From Bacteroidales bacterium (GTDB taxonomy: Bacteria > Bacteroidota > Bacteroidia > Bacteroidales > Paludibacteraceae), in contig SUWZ01000007.1 of assembly GCA_015061185.1 (NCBI GenBank), positions 1 through 64,000 on the forward strand: a stretch of DNA of 64,000 nucleotides, in the 5' to 3' direction. The translations under genes and the position numbers were made by a program. Each line of letters starts with the position of its first letter. The stretch's first letter is position 1. Positions 36,447-48,102 of this stretch are shown here, one piece after another. A model generated the notes under the pieces. The model was not told the DNA's origin, made no database searches, and was given only the letters and a program-made list of their open reading frames with translations.

Positions 36447-39400
36447 CTAATTAGAAATCTTCACTAATTTAAACCTATGTTCAGCCACTTCTAACACGTA
36501 ATTTCCGCTATACAGATATTCTAAATGAAGCTCTAAAGAGGATTCTCCTTCTCCTTCGATAAGTTTTCGTCCAACCTCATCGTAAAGAGTGTATCGAAAT
36601 CGTTGCTCCGGATAATGAATTTTTATCCAAGAATCAAAAAGTGATGGATAAACTACCGGTTCTGAAATCTGATGCTGCTCTATCCACTCCTCAATTTCCA
36701 CTTCATCTTCAAAAAATCCTGCTCCATTTTCACCACTTCGTACACTCTCCCATGGAATGTAAAGAGCTGAAGAGCGAACAGTATCTTTACATCCAAATTC
36801 AGAAATCGCATACATTGTTACAGTATATCTTCCTCCATTATAAAAATAGGAAAGAGGAGAATCTTTATACGAATAGAGTCCCTTTGCACTTAAGTCTATA
36901 TTGCTCTCTTCTTCGTAATCTTTTGAGTCGATTAAAAGCCACCCAATGGATTGTAGCTTCTGTTCTGTTGTATTAAAGAACTGAACCAAAGCTCCTTGTT
37001 CAATCTCTACATTATCTGCCGATGCATTATAACGAATTTCATTATTTTGCGTCAATACAGAAAATTCAAAATCGGCTTCGAATAATTCAAAATCCAATGA
37101 ATAGGTAATTGTTGACGTAATTCCCGTTTTTTCAGATACTCTTTCGATTGTCAACTCTATAGGTTGTGTGACATTTTTTAAGGTCAAAACAAAATCTCCC
37201 TTTGGTCTGATTAACTCTCCTTCTGTGTATTTTTTTAAGTGAAGATAGATATCATCATACCCTTTAACTTGATAGGCATAATCACCTGAGCATGTAGGCT
37301 GATCGGAATAATTTAAGTAATCCCCAATTCTTATTTGACATTCGTCTCCATGACATAGTGCTTTTTGAACGACTTGAACATGTTTTTCAAGAATAGGCGG
37401 AACATCATTTAGCGTAATTAGTTTGAATCCTTCTGAATATTCTATACCACATTGATTTTCAATTACTAATCTATAGTATCTCACTGGGAAACTATCTTTA
37501 ACAGAAATAGCCAACGTGGTATCAATTCCAATTTTAATTGGGAATGAAAGCGTCTCCCAATTAACATTGTCTTCACTGTACTGCCAATAGGCTTTTGTTG
37601 CATTAATAACATTTGAACTCAAAGTAATGGATAAATCAGGTGTTTTTTGAGCATAGCACTCAGAGAACTCCAATCCTTTTTCTTGAAAATATGAGGAATC
37701 TTGAAGTAGGACAATTGTTCCTACCTGTGGCTCTTCTTGTAAAGAGACCTCCACTTCGTTGCTATAAAGAATATATTCACCTGAACGGGTAATGCGTCTA
37801 TAACTCGTTTTGACATCTATAACTTGAGGCTTATACTCCTTAGCAGTTGCCCCCTCAATGTTTACATATTCCGGACGAGAAAAGTACTCATTACGATATT
37901 GCCATTGATAGGTGTACTCTCCTACACCGCCTTCTACATCTGTAACAACAAAACTTGGCATCTCTTCGCCTTTGCAAACTTTAATTGCTTTGTCGCTGTG
38001 AATTCTTCCTCCTCTCAGAGGAACGATTCTATAATTTGAATAACAGTCTCCTCTTTTTTGAATTTTCAATAAAGAATCTTTGTACAAACTTGCCGAATAA
38101 GGTAATTTTTGAGATCCGTACAACAACAAAGGTAATTCTCCATCTCCAACAAATTCATACTCTGTCTCAATCTCTTTGTTGCGGGTATATAGAATAACAG
38201 AATCCTGTTCTTCAGTTAGTTGCGTGACAATTTCCATCGATAATTCTGTTACATAATCTACTTCCTCCAATGGTTGAGCTACAAATGACAAGACATTACT
38301 CCACAACGTATCACATCCATTTGATACACTTCTTTTAAGATAAAGAGTATCCTCGATGGCTATATAAATATCTTTCTCATTTTGCAATAAGATTTGAGTC
38401 CATGAATTGTTGTCACTTGAACGATACCATGAAAAATAGATATGCTCTACATCTTCAGAAACTGAAGGAATTTCTCCCTCAACATGAACAATTGTTTGAC
38501 TACATGGGGAGGTCTCATCGCAAGAGATTGAATTACGAGAATCATTCAGAGGAAGTGCTGTATGTGCCTCAATTTTCAAAGGTTCGCTTTCACAACGATT
38601 CCCTAATGAATCGACTGCCACCAAAAGCAAATCATATTGCTTGCTATCCTCCGCAAACCCATCCAATGTAACTGCATGTTTTGACGCTCCAAAGAGACCA
38701 CAGATTTTTTCTTCATCAAAAATTTCGATAACAACCGACTGAAAACCGGCAGTCAGATATAACGATGAAATTGAATCAAAATCTGATGGTTCTATCGAAA
38801 TATTAAAATTTCTATTTTTACACTTATAGTCAGACAAAACAAAGAGATTAGGATTCTCCAAGAGAAGTTCTTTTTTCACCTTAATCTTAATCACATTGGA
38901 TGTGTCACTCGCACAAATATCATTAACAATTCGTCTATAATAGACATCCGATTTTACGTTAAGCACTTCTAAATGTTCATCTGAACTAAAGCTTTCAAAA
39001 TCTACATTGTCGTATGAATATTGCCACTCAAAATTCTTTTCGCCATTTCCTCCATAAACATCACCTCCATCTACCCTTAAATAAGAGTTGAAACACAAAG
39101 GCTCTTCCGGTTGCAATATAGTTTCTTGAGCTAATTTTGGCAAGGAGTCCACATCAAAATAGGTTATCGGAGAAGGGCAACCCGATATATTTGATTCTGC
39201 ACGAACTCCGTAAGATGTTACCTCTGCCACGTCTGTTACGCGCTTAATCTCCATAGAATCTGCAACAACAGAAGCCCATTTCATATTTCCTTCTTGGTCA
39301 AGCATATACCATGAGTGGGTATAATCTCCTGTATTATGAACACGCACCAAAACCTCGTTCGTATCACAACTCTCGTTATCTTGATATATACTTGGAGCCT

Positions 39401-42400
39401 GCGGTTCTTCCCAAATCTTTATTTTTAACACATTGCTAATTACCTCACCACATCCATTATTTCCATCTCTGTACATTGCTCTAAAGAATAGATTATTGGT
39501 CTTACTAAAATCCAACATTAAAATGGAATGTGAACGAAGCAACAAATTCAGATCTATCTCGGTTCCATAACGTGTATAATTCTGCAAATCAACGAATTCC
39601 AAACCATCTAAAGAGTACTGCCACTTATATTGATAACCAATTCCATCCACACCGCAAATACCACCAACCGGAGTTGTTGAAGCTAACGTAGGGAAAGAAT
39701 CTGTGGTACAAAATGCATCTTTTGGAGACAGATAAGAGATCGTTCCCGGCAAGAAATCATCATAGAAACGAAGTGTAACAGTATCTGAGAAAGAGACTCT
39801 TCCGCATTCATTAGTTGCTTTTCGTCTGAACATATAACAACTAACATCATAAGAGGCAAGTGAATTTATCTTTTCGGCCGATAGGTCTAAATCAGTGGCC
39901 ATTGGTATATCTTTCCAATGTTTCCCGAGACCATCGGTTGCCACTTGCCATTGATAAACAAAGCTCCTTTCCTGACCAAAATTTGGTGAAATCATCATTC
40001 CGGAAGCCTCTTTAACATTTACTATTGCCTTAAAACTATCTGCTCTACACAACAATGTCTCTCCAATATAGGCCAATTTGCCGCCCTCACTTTTAGAGTA
40101 AAGAGGAAGGTTAATTGCTATACTCTGAGACATGCAACTCTTCTCCGAATCATAACGAGTTAAGAAGATTTCTGTCGGGGTTTTGTCAGAGATAATTGTT
40201 CCGTATGAATATCCTCCTTTAGACAAAGTATCTGTCAAAGATGAATTTCCAAACCAATAACAATCATATAACAGATCTCCATACCTGACAACAAGGCTAT
40301 CTCCATACTCAAATCCCTGCGTTATCTTTTCTCCTTCAGGAGTTACGGCGAAGCAACTGATTTCAGAAGAATCAGCAACTCTGTTTGACAAGGCAACTCG
40401 AACATAATCCGAATAGGTGGTAGAACAACCATCTGAAAACGCAAATTGAACATAATAATTTGATGATAAATCCTGCATCATCCAAGCTCCTATTGCATCA
40501 TTTTCCAAACGACTTTTCTCATCAACAATCCATCCACCCTGAGAAATTTTATTGCTTGGCAAATACTCTACCCAAGTAGAAAAATGCGCAGAATATCTAT
40601 CATACTGTTTGGGCCCATAATAGCCTGATTCCCAAAATTTATACAATGAATCCGAAATATGAACTTTGACCTTTGCAGATTCACCAAAACAGAAATTATT
40701 TCCATCTTCCATCAATAACTCACCTGCCAGACTTTCACCTTCCCACATTTTCGATTCCACCAAAGAGAGAGTTGGAACAACATACAATGACAAAGTATCA
40801 GAACTAACTGCACGAGATTCCATCACCCCGTTATTATTGACACTAAAACGAGTAATTCGATAGAAAGAGACCTTTTTTTCTAATGTTCCACCCAACGAAC
40901 TATTGGTAAAAAGAGTTTGTTCCAATTTACACTTATCCAAGTCGATATCAAAAGTATAAACCCCCAAACTTTTATTGCTTTCATTAGAATCATTTACCCT
41001 ATAATACCACTCATAAGTATGCCCACTCAAGGAATCTTCTATACCATCAGAAGAGATTTTCCCGGCAGATTGTCCACTGCAAATCCAATAATTTGAGCCC
41101 GAATTATCAAAATTGTCAAAAGTCAAATGCCCTCCATCAACCATATAAGTAGATATTAAAATTGTATCCCTATTAGATGAAATACATCCATTCTTTGCCA
41201 GCGACGCCACATAATAGATCGTTGGAGAATTCATAATGGAAGGTGTGACAAAATTTTCTGTCCACTCTGTGGTGTCGCAAGAAATATTATTCGCATCATA
41301 CCATATATAACTGTAATTCTGCGACTTACCCCACATATTTGCACTGGCACCATTAGCAATATAGGGAGTATAACCTATATCACTTGCAGAAATTTTCACC
41401 TCGTCATTCACCCTAACCATCAACTCCTGTTTAGACAATAATTCTGTTTTACAATTTCTGTCTGAGACACGTCTTCGAATCTTTCCATCGGAGAACATCG
41501 GATACCTTCTATTAAAGTTTTGAGATTCAGCCATAGTAATATCCTTCCAACCCTCCAATTCTCCGCTTGAATTAAGCGAATTAACTTGCCACTGATAGCT
41601 ATATTCTCCACTACCTCCGGAAACAGGTTTACCAACAACCACTCCCAACTCTTCTCCATAACACAACTCCAATTCTCCCCAGACATCAATTCCACCATCA
41701 AGCAGGGGCGAAAACACCTCTTTGCGAAGTGTATTGGTTAAATATGAAGCCCCTTTATACTCTCCAACCGATTTCACCAATGCATAAAATTCTGTTGACG
41801 ATGTAAGATGTGAAAGACGTAGTTGTGCCGTGGCTCCTAAAATCCCATAACTAATTGTGCTACCTTCGTAATGGAACAAAGCTGTATCGATACTCAACGT
41901 ATCCAACAAAACAAAACCACCCATATTATCGGATTTATAATACCATTCAACCTCATAACGTCCATCTCCTCCTACAATCGAATTTAAACTGAAGGTGAAA
42001 GAGTTATCATCAGCCTTACAGACCGGAGAAGAGTTATTAAGGAAGAGAGGATCTGCTGTCAATTTGGCAAATGCTTTAAAGGAGAATTCAATCGTATCAG
42101 ACAGACAATTTCCTTTATCATTCGTTTGTTTGTAAACATAAACAGAATTTTCTCCAACAAAAGGTCCGTTGATAACCACCGGATTCCCTTCCTGCCAATC
42201 TTCTCTCAACTCAGAATCTTTTGTCCAATAATAGGTGCTATTATAGTCGTTTCTGACCGTCAATCGAATGGAAGACAATCCACTTGCATTATCATATATC
42301 ACTCCATTAGAGACCATAATCTCTTCCGGATTTAAACGAATGCCCTCATTGTATTTAAGCCAGATATTATTTTCAGAAAAGTACTCTTCACCGCTACATT

Positions 42401-45400
42401 TATCTGTGATACCCAACCTAAACATAGTACTTGAACTATAGTTATCCAGATCTATTGTACACTCTGCCGATTTCGTACCAACGGTAGTTCCTTCAACCGT
42501 TACTTTCTCCCAATCATTGCCTCCTGCCACCATTTGATACCATTGATACGTTGCTACATTGTCGGTTGCAACTCCATCAACTTTCATTGTCAACTCTCCT
42601 TCTGCCCCTTTGCAGACATAAAGAATCGTCTTCTCACCACCATCGGCAAAATAGATTGCTCCTGCTTTTACTCGATCTTTTCCTGTTACCTCAAAAATAT
42701 TACTGCTGACCGAAACTTTCCTACCTTCCACTTCGTAAGTCAATTTTGCATAATAACGGTCTGTAGTCCCCGAATTTGCGCTAACAGTAATCGTCGCACT
42801 ATCCCCAACATTAGCCCATTGATTTTGAGCATTACCTCTGTACCAAACATACGAAACATGCTCCATATTCAAAGGTTGATTGTTGTAATGAGGCAGTGAA
42901 GATAGAGCTAAGGTTACTTCTTCTCCTGCACAAACCGTGGTAGGTAAGACTCCGGACAAATCAGATTCAACAATCGGCATACCATCGAACCCATCACTAA
43001 GAGGAATGGCTATTGTGCTATTCGAAGAACAACGTTTATTCGTACTAAAACGAGTGATCGGAAGTGTAGCAAGATGGTTAACAAAATCTGTACTTCCCAC
43101 TTGAATATTCAATGTTCCATCAAAAATAGTAGGAACACCATCAACCAATAACGAATCACCTAATTTTAATTCATCACCGTTAGGACCTGGATGAATCATC
43201 AATAAAAGATCTTTTAATTTTCCTCCTGAAATATCCCCTTCATCCACAAAAGCAGGTTCGGAAGTAATGCTAAAAGTTAGCTCCTTTTCTACCTCTATAT
43301 AAGCAGTTTCCGTTACACTATATGCCATCGAATGAAGACAAATATTATCTGAAACCGTCACCTCTACTTCTTGCTTTCCGGCACCTGAAAGAGCCTCAAG
43401 GTGCAACCTGTTACTCAAAGAATCTTCATTGGAAATTTGCGTTCCTCCAATACTCCATTTATAACGATAATCACCACTTCCACCATGAGCTTTAACTACA
43501 AAATCCACCTCCTCACCATGACAAACAGCTGCTTTAGAGAAAGACAACTCAACTTGTTCAACTTCACCCAAAGTCTTGATGTAAACCGTATCCAATACTC
43601 TTCTACAATTATTGATATCCGAAGAGGTTCTTACCACCCTATACAATTGCTTTGGCATATTGAAATAGTCGCCGGAACTCACTAACGAAGAGTAGTTTTT
43701 GTTGATATTGGCACCATTATTGATATTCCAAACATACGAAATAGAAGGATTCTCTTCTTGAGGAATTTCATCTATAATCGTTAGAGGAGAAGCAGCACAC
43801 ACAAAGAAAGTATCGTCCACAACTCTACTTCCGGCACTGTTCTGCATTTCAATAGTTAATTTGCTATGTAATAACGGATTATCCATCTCTAAATTATCAA
43901 TTCTAAATTCTTTTTCCTGCAAACAACCCACATCAGACTTTACAAAAATCGAATAGGACTTTGACCCCTTTTCCGGGAGCAAGATATTGTTGCAACTAAC
44001 GCCAAGCACAGTATCTATGCGATTTTGATTATCACCTAAGAAGACAAAACCATAATTGCTCTCTTTATACTTTGGCGAATTGATATGAATAGAAGCACGC
44101 TCACCCCTCACCATACAATCGCCATAAACCACCGAAAGGTCTTTCAATAAATCATCGTACGGCCTCACTAAAATCGAATTGGACGAGTATATCTTTTCTC
44201 CGCAATAATCTAAATAAGACTTAACCAAAATGGTATCTGTCACTATAAAATTTGACAAATCAAGTTGCGAAAATTCTATTGTATCATTTGCACTATTGAT
44301 ATAAATATAATTAGGATGTAAATCAAAAATACCTTGCTTCTTCAGAATAGAATCATTTTCAAATGAGACCGATAATTCAAGATTACTACCATAACAAACA
44401 TTCAGACTCTCTTTCTGTTCCGAATTAACCCTAACCCTGAAATTAGGGATAGAGCGAGGAGCAATTTTCAGAACATTACTCACTCCTGAAATATAACTTT
44501 CAGTGTCGTTAATATCAATATGAGAATAACACTTTCTTCGAATAAAATAGGATGTATGCGTAGGTTTGTTCCATACCCCCTCTTTCAGGCTTTCAGAAAC
44601 TACAAATTTACCATCAACCGTCTGCATATTCATCCATGTTTGATTATCATTTGAATATTGCCATTGGTAACTATATGTTCCTTCTACCCCATATCCACCA
44701 AGAACCTCAGAGCCAACGATATAAGGTGAAGCATCGGCACTACATAAATATTGAATAGAATCTATGTTATTAGGAGCATTCTGACTAAATGAAATAATAT
44801 TGTTATACAAACTTCCTTTGTACGAAATAGATAAATAAATAGGACTACTTTCACAATTAGTAGTATTTTTATTATCCACTTTTACAATTTTAATTCCTCT
44901 GGAGTTGTTCTCTTTAAACCACTTTCTATCCTTGATAGAAGAGGAAATTAAATGCCCATTCGCACCAATAGGTTTCCCGCTGTCCCAAATATAAGCTCCC
45001 TCTGCATCTTTTTGGTCTGTAAGGTAATAGATATAAAACCTCATATTAGGTTCGTTATCCTCAATAAAGAGTGTAAAATTCCCCTGCGAAGAGACCTTTA
45101 ATTCCTCACTCAAACCAGATGTAGCATTAGTGATTGTTGCTCCCATAACGGATATATCTTGCTTGGAAAACGATGGTAAAGGATTAACTATAATCGACTT
45201 ATCAATCGTTACGGAATTATTGCAACCATCTTTCACCTCTATAGAGATAGATTTAGTATCCAACAACTCTTCATAGAACGGAAGGGATAGTTCCGAAGTC
45301 ACAAAATCACCATTCAGACTTGCAATATTTGACTTCACAGTATAAAGAAAATGGTTAGGGTTATCATTTTTTAAAGAACTATAGACCGCACCACTTTCCG

Positions 45401-46814
45401 GCTGGAACTCTAACTTTAAGAGATCATCATAAATCATCCCCGAACATGTAGGATTAAACTCCGGTGATGAAAAAAGTTCCTTTTTCAACGAAGAATAGCG
45501 AGTCACATTCACCGTCTTATTTGCAGCTGAAGAATAGACCTTAATTCCACCAAAATTATTGATGACCGCATATTGTCTAAAACAATAGACTATGTCTTCC
45601 TCTATCAAAGACTTTGGAATACACAATTTAGGCGAAGTGACATCATTACCTGAAATTTCAACAATTTTTCGAGGATTTTTAGATGTATAGTACTCCCAAC
45701 CATAAGCAACACCATACAAATTTTCATTTTGCAAAGCAGAATTATCAACCGACTCTATTCGATTTCCATCGATGCTCAACACACCATCCATCATGCAATC
45801 CAACTCCAAACCGGGAACAAAAGTTTGAGATGACGGACAAACATAAATAAGTTCATCATTATCGAATCCCGGCAAAGAAACAGGAGCAACAGATTGGAAA
45901 GTAAGTTCATTACTCTTACATTCAAAATTATCATTTACGTAAACCCTAAAAATCTTTTTAATTTCCCCCTCCGATTTTTTCGTATCGAAACCCAAATTTG
46001 TTAATTTCAAAGTTGCATCATAAGTCCCCCCGTCAGTAGGAATAGTTGCATAACTCCCCAAATTTGCATCATAAACACGGTACTCAAATTTTTCATTAGG
46101 AATATTGGGCAAATTACAATGCTCTTCGCTTGAAATTTTTATCTTTTTACTGTTATCAGATAAACTATGATATACACCAAAAATAGGAGTCAACTCTGTT
46201 CCGATATTTGGAGTAACTGATTGATCAGTAGTAATTTTACCAACAATATAATCACAGTTATAAACCATTATTTGCTTATTGATAACAATGGTCCCCTCAT
46301 TTAGCCACCTATCCTTTTCTGTACCCTCGTAATCGCAGAAACCTTCAATTTTAAAGCGAAAATTGATAGGCGTTTTTTGTTCTACCATCTCATCACCCAA
46401 CAAATCATTCAAACTAATAAAAGCCTTTTGATCCCATCCATCAATAATCGCGACATAACAATTATCATCGCCAGAACTATTTTCTTTTTTGAAAGAAGTA
46501 ATCCCCCACGCACGCTGATAATTACGATAAGCACCCATCGGAATAGGTTTAAATTCTTCTGAAGAGCCCACACTATACTCTGCAGTGAAATACAACGTAA
46601 TACTATTAATTTCACGAGCGGCATAAGAACTTTTCGCATGAAGTTCAAAATTTGAGGCAGAAATTTCCACCAGTTCGTCCAATTGGTAAATTTGTTCTTT
46701 AATGGTAAACTCGGGATAGTGATTTTCCTTCAGTTTAAAGAACAACTCACCTGCATTTGAATAAGAAATAAGGACAAACAAATAAACAAATAGAGTTAAA
46801 ATTTTCTTTTTCAT
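36447..46814 (-). CDS. Giant (3455 aa) surface protein with many Ig/SprB-like repeats and a T9SS type A sorting domain
   Basis: Signal peptide MKKKILTLFVYLFVLISYSNA. Recurrent YxYQWQYSxDNxxW motifs. C-terminus VYPSLFDSWIKIHYPEQRFRYTLYDEVGRKLIEGEGESSLELHLEYLYSGNYVLEVAEHRFKLVKIS. Confidence 0.9.
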   Translation of the reverse strand: MKKKILTLFVYLFVLISYSNAGELFFKLKENHYPEFTIKEQIYQLDELVEISASNFELHAKSSYAAREINSITLYFTAEYSVGSSEEFKPIPMGAYRNYQRAWGITSFKKENSSGDDNCYVAIIDGWDQKAFISLNDLLGDEMVEQKTPINFRFKIEGFCDYEGTEKDRWLNEGTIVINKQIMVYNCDYIVGKITTDQSVTPNIGTELTPIFGVYHSLSDNSKKIKISSEEHCNLPNIPNEKFEYRVYDANLGSYATIPTDGGTYDATLKLTNLGFDTKKSEGEIKKIFRVYVNDNFECKSNELTFQSVAPVSLPGFDNDELIYVCPSSQTFVPGLELDCMMDGVLSIDGNRIESVDNSALQNENLYGVAYGWEYYTSKNPRKIVEISGNDVTSPKLCIPKSLIEEDIVYCFRQYAVINNFGGIKVYSSAANKTVNVTRYSSLKKELFSSPEFNPTCSGMIYDDLLKLEFQPESGAVYSSLKNDNPNHFLYTVKSNIASLNGDFVTSELSLPFYEELLDTKSISIEVKDGCNNSVTIDKSIIVNPLPSFSKQDISVMGATITNATSGLSEELKVSSQGNFTLFIEDNEPNMRFYIYYLTDQKDAEGAYIWDSGKPIGANGHLISSSIKDRKWFKENNSRGIKIVKVDNKNTTNCESSPIYLSISYKGSLYNNIISFSQNAPNNIDSIQYLCSADASPYIVGSEVLGGYGVEGTYSYQWQYSNDNQTWMNMQTVDGKFVVSESLKEGVWNKPTHTSYFIRRKCYSHIDINDTESYISGVSNVLKIAPRSIPNFRVRVNSEQKESLNVCYGSNLELSVSFENDSILKKQGIFDLHPNYIYINSANDTIEFSQLDLSNFIVTDTILVKSYLDYCGEKIYSSNSILVRPYDDLLKDLSVVYGDCMVRGERASIHINSPKYKESNYGFVFLGDNQNRIDTVLGVSCNNILLPEKGSKSYSIFVKSDVGCLQEKEFRIDNLEMDNPLLHSKLTIEMQNSAGSRVVDDTFFVCAASPLTIIDEIPQEENPSISYVWNINNGANINKNYSSLVSSGDYFNMPKQLYRVVRTSSDINNCRRVLDTVYIKTLGEVEQVELSFSKAAVCHGEEVDFVVKAHGGSGDYRYKWSIGGTQISNEDSLSNRLHLEALSGAGKQEVEVTVSDNICLHSMAYSVTETAYIEVEKELTFSITSEPAFVDEGDISGGKLKDLLLMIHPGPNGDELKLGDSLLVDGVPTIFDGTLNIQVGSTDFVNHLATLPITRFSTNKRCSSNSTIAIPLSDGFDGMPIVESDLSGVLPTTVCAGEEVTLALSSLPHYNNQPLNMEHVSYVWYRGNAQNQWANVGDSATITVSANSGTTDRYYAKLTYEVEGRKVSVSSNIFEVTGKDRVKAGAIYFADGGEKTILYVCKGAEGELTMKVDGVATDNVATYQWYQMVAGGNDWEKVTVEGTTVGTKSAECTIDLDNYSSSTMFRLGITDKCSGEEYFSENNIWLKYNEGIRLNPEEIMVSNGVIYDNASGLSSIRLTVRNDYNSTYYWTKDSELREDWQEGNPVVINGPFVGENSVYVYKQTNDKGNCLSDTIEFSFKAFAKLTADPLFLNNSSPVCKADDNSFTFSLNSIVGGDGRYEVEWYYKSDNMGGFVLLDTLSIDTALFHYEGSTISYGILGATAQLRLSHLTSSTEFYALVKSVGEYKGASYLTNTLRKEVFSPLLDGGIDVWGELELCYGEELGVVVGKPVSGGSGEYSYQWQVNSLNSSGELEGWKDITMAESQNFNRRYPMFSDGKIRRRVSDRNCKTELLSKQELMVRVNDEVKISASDIGYTPYIANGASANMWGKSQNYSYIWYDANNISCDTTEWTENFVTPSIMNSPTIYYVASLAKNGCISSNRDTILISTYMVDGGHLTFDNFDNSGSNYWICSGQSAGKISSDGIEDSLSGHTYEWYYRVNDSNESNKSLGVYTFDIDLDKCKLEQTLFTNSSLGGTLEKKVSFYRITRFSVNNNGVMESRAVSSDTLSLYVVPTLSLVESKMWEGESLAGELLMEDGNNFCFGESAKVKVHISDSLYKFWESGYYGPKQYDRYSAHFSTWVEYLPSNKISQGGWIVDEKSRLENDAIGAWMMQDLSSNYYVQFAFSDGCSTTYSDYVRVALSNRVADSSEISCFAVTPEGEKITQGFEYGDSLVVRYGDLLYDCYWFGNSSLTDTLSKGGYSYGTIISDKTPTEIFLTRYDSEKSCMSQSIAINLPLYSKSEGGKLAYIGETLLCRADSFKAIVNVKEASGMMISPNFGQERSFVYQWQVATDGLGKHWKDIPMATDLDLSAEKINSLASYDVSCYMFRRKATNECGRVSFSDTVTLRFYDDFLPGTISYLSPKDAFCTTDSFPTLASTTPVGGICGVDGIGYQYKWQYSLDGLEFVDLQNYTRYGTEIDLNLLLRSHSILMLDFSKTNNLFFRAMYRDGNNGCGEVISNVLKIKIWEEPQAPSIYQDNESCDTNEVLVRVHNTGDYTHSWYMLDQEGNMKWASVVADSMEIKRVTDVAEVTSYGVRAESNISGCPSPITYFDVDSLPKLAQETILQPEEPLCFNSYLRVDGGDVYGGNGEKNFEWQYSYDNVDFESFSSDEHLEVLNVKSDVYYRRIVNDICASDTSNVIKIKVKKELLLENPNLFVLSDYKCKNRNFNISIEPSDFDSISSLYLTAGFQSVVIEIFDEEKICGLFGASKHAVTLDGFAEDSKQYDLLLVAVDSLGNRCESEPLKIEAHTALPLNDSRNSISCDETSPCSQTIVHVEGEIPSVSEDVEHIYFSWYRSSDNNSWTQILLQNEKDIYIAIEDTLYLKRSVSNGCDTLWSNVLSFVAQPLEEVDYVTELSMEIVTQLTEEQDSVILYTRNKEIETEYEFVGDGELPLLLYGSQKLPYSASLYKDSLLKIQKRGDCYSNYRIVPLRGGRIHSDKAIKVCKGEEMPSFVVTDVEGGVGEYTYQWQYRNEYFSRPEYVNIEGATAKEYKPQVIDVKTSYRRITRSGEYILYSNEVEVSLQEEPQVGTIVLLQDSSYFQEKGLEFSECYAQKTPDLSITLSSNVINATKAYWQYSEDNVNWETLSFPIKIGIDTTLAISVKDSFPVRYYRLVIENQCGIEYSEGFKLITLNDVPPILEKHVQVVQKALCHGDECQIRIGDYLNYSDQPTCSGDYAYQVKGYDDIYLHLKKYTEGELIRPKGDFVLTLKNVTQPIELTIERVSEKTGITSTITYSLDFELFEADFEFSVLTQNNEIRYNASADNVEIEQGALVQFFNTTEQKLQSIGWLLIDSKDYEEESNIDLSAKGLYSYKDSPLSYFYNGGRYTVTMYAISEFGCKDTVRSSALYIPWESVRSGENGAGFFEDEVEIEEWIEQHQISEPVVYPSLFDSWIKIHYPEQRFRYTLYDEVGRKLIEGEGESSLELHLEYLYSGNYVLEVAEHRFKLVKISN

Positions 46815-46996
46815 ATAGTTAAATTAAAGTGAGTTATATGAATTCATTTTGCGGAATTATTTAATTCAAGTAGATTGCAAACCAACTGACAACAGCAGGT
46901 AACCGAAAGAATACAAAAAGTTCCGAAAAGTACATCAACCCACGATTTATACAATTTTAATTTAAAACGATGAATATATGGGACACATCATGAATA

Positions 46997-48088
46997 TCAA
47001 ATTACGAATTCATATTTTTTCCATTGGCACCAAAGTCCCCACTTATCCATACATCTAAAATAGACTGTATGTGTCCCGATTGTTTGAAAAACATGATTGA
47101 TAGAAGACAACGATGTAGAACGAATCCAGACTCCCCCTTTCATAATAATCTTTTCATATTCACCATAATAACCCACATTAGCAACAATTCCATCACTTCT
47201 TAAGAAGCCAATATCCTTGGAGAAGAAATCGCTATCATATCCACCGAACTCGGAAATTTCGTAAGGAGAAGATTCCACCTGATAAGGATCAATTAGGAAT
47301 TCATACTTTAAAATCTCGTCGTGATTTGGATCATCAGCAACAATTGTAAGGGTTCTTGACAAAGAATCAACCAAAGAATTATCCTCTACCACCAATTTAG
47401 GAAGAGGAGGTTTGTTGTAATGAATATTTAAAAGGATATTGACAGAACCCACCTTCCCCAATTTATTGGCAACATGAAGTTCGATGCGCGATTCGATTAA
47501 AGAGGTCTCCGATGATCGCTGAGGAGCCTGATTTTCAGAGACAATTAACCCAATCGGACTATTAACATTAAATTCACGAAAAGAGTAATGAATATAGTTT
47601 TCATAAAAATCCAGAGCACTTTTGGTATTTTCAGAAATAACAATTTGCCCATTTTCTTTATCCACCATAAAAGATAAATTATCAGCAAACTGCAACTTTC
47701 TTCCCTCGTTATTAAGGAAATCAATGCCCAAATCACTCAAAGTACCCACATTATTTGATTCCAAATTCCAATAAGTGGTAAAATTATCAGCAAACCCCTT
47801 CCAATAGTAACCATCCAACCGATTGTTATACATAGGAACAATATCATAAAATACCTCACCAATACCCCCATACTTATCTTCCAAAGTATAATCGATTTTT
47901 ACGGTTTCACCCCAGTGTAAATCGACACAAATGTATCGCTTTCCCTCCATTGTAGTATCAGAATCCGACTGTAGGTGAATAACCGGTTCTTCACAATGTT
48001 CAAAAAAATAATCATCTCTTGTATCGCAAGACAAAACACAAAAAGAGATCGAAAAGACATACAATGCCTTTCTCCAAATTTTTTTCAT
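46997..48088 (-). CDS. Hypothetical lipoprotein
   Basis: 363 aa with lipobox-like FCVLSCDTRDD. Confidence 0.8.
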   Translation of the reverse strand: MKKIWRKALYVFSISFCVLSCDTRDDYFFEHCEEPVIHLQSDSDTTMEGKRYICVDLHWGETVKIDYTLEDKYGGIGEVFYDIVPMYNNRLDGYYWKGFADNFTTYWNLESNNVGTLSDLGIDFLNNEGRKLQFADNLSFMVDKENGQIVISENTKSALDFYENYIHYSFREFNVNSPIGLIVSENQAPQRSSETSLIESRIELHVANKLGKVGSVNILLNIHYNKPPLPKLVVEDNSLVDSLSRTLTIVADDPNHDEILKYEFLIDPYQVESSPYEISEFGGYDSDFFSKDIGFLRSDGIVANVGYYGEYEKIIMKGGVWIRSTSLSSINHVFQTIGTHTVYFRCMDKWGLWCQWKKYEFVI

Positions 48089-48102
48089 ACCAAAAATTTA
48101 AA

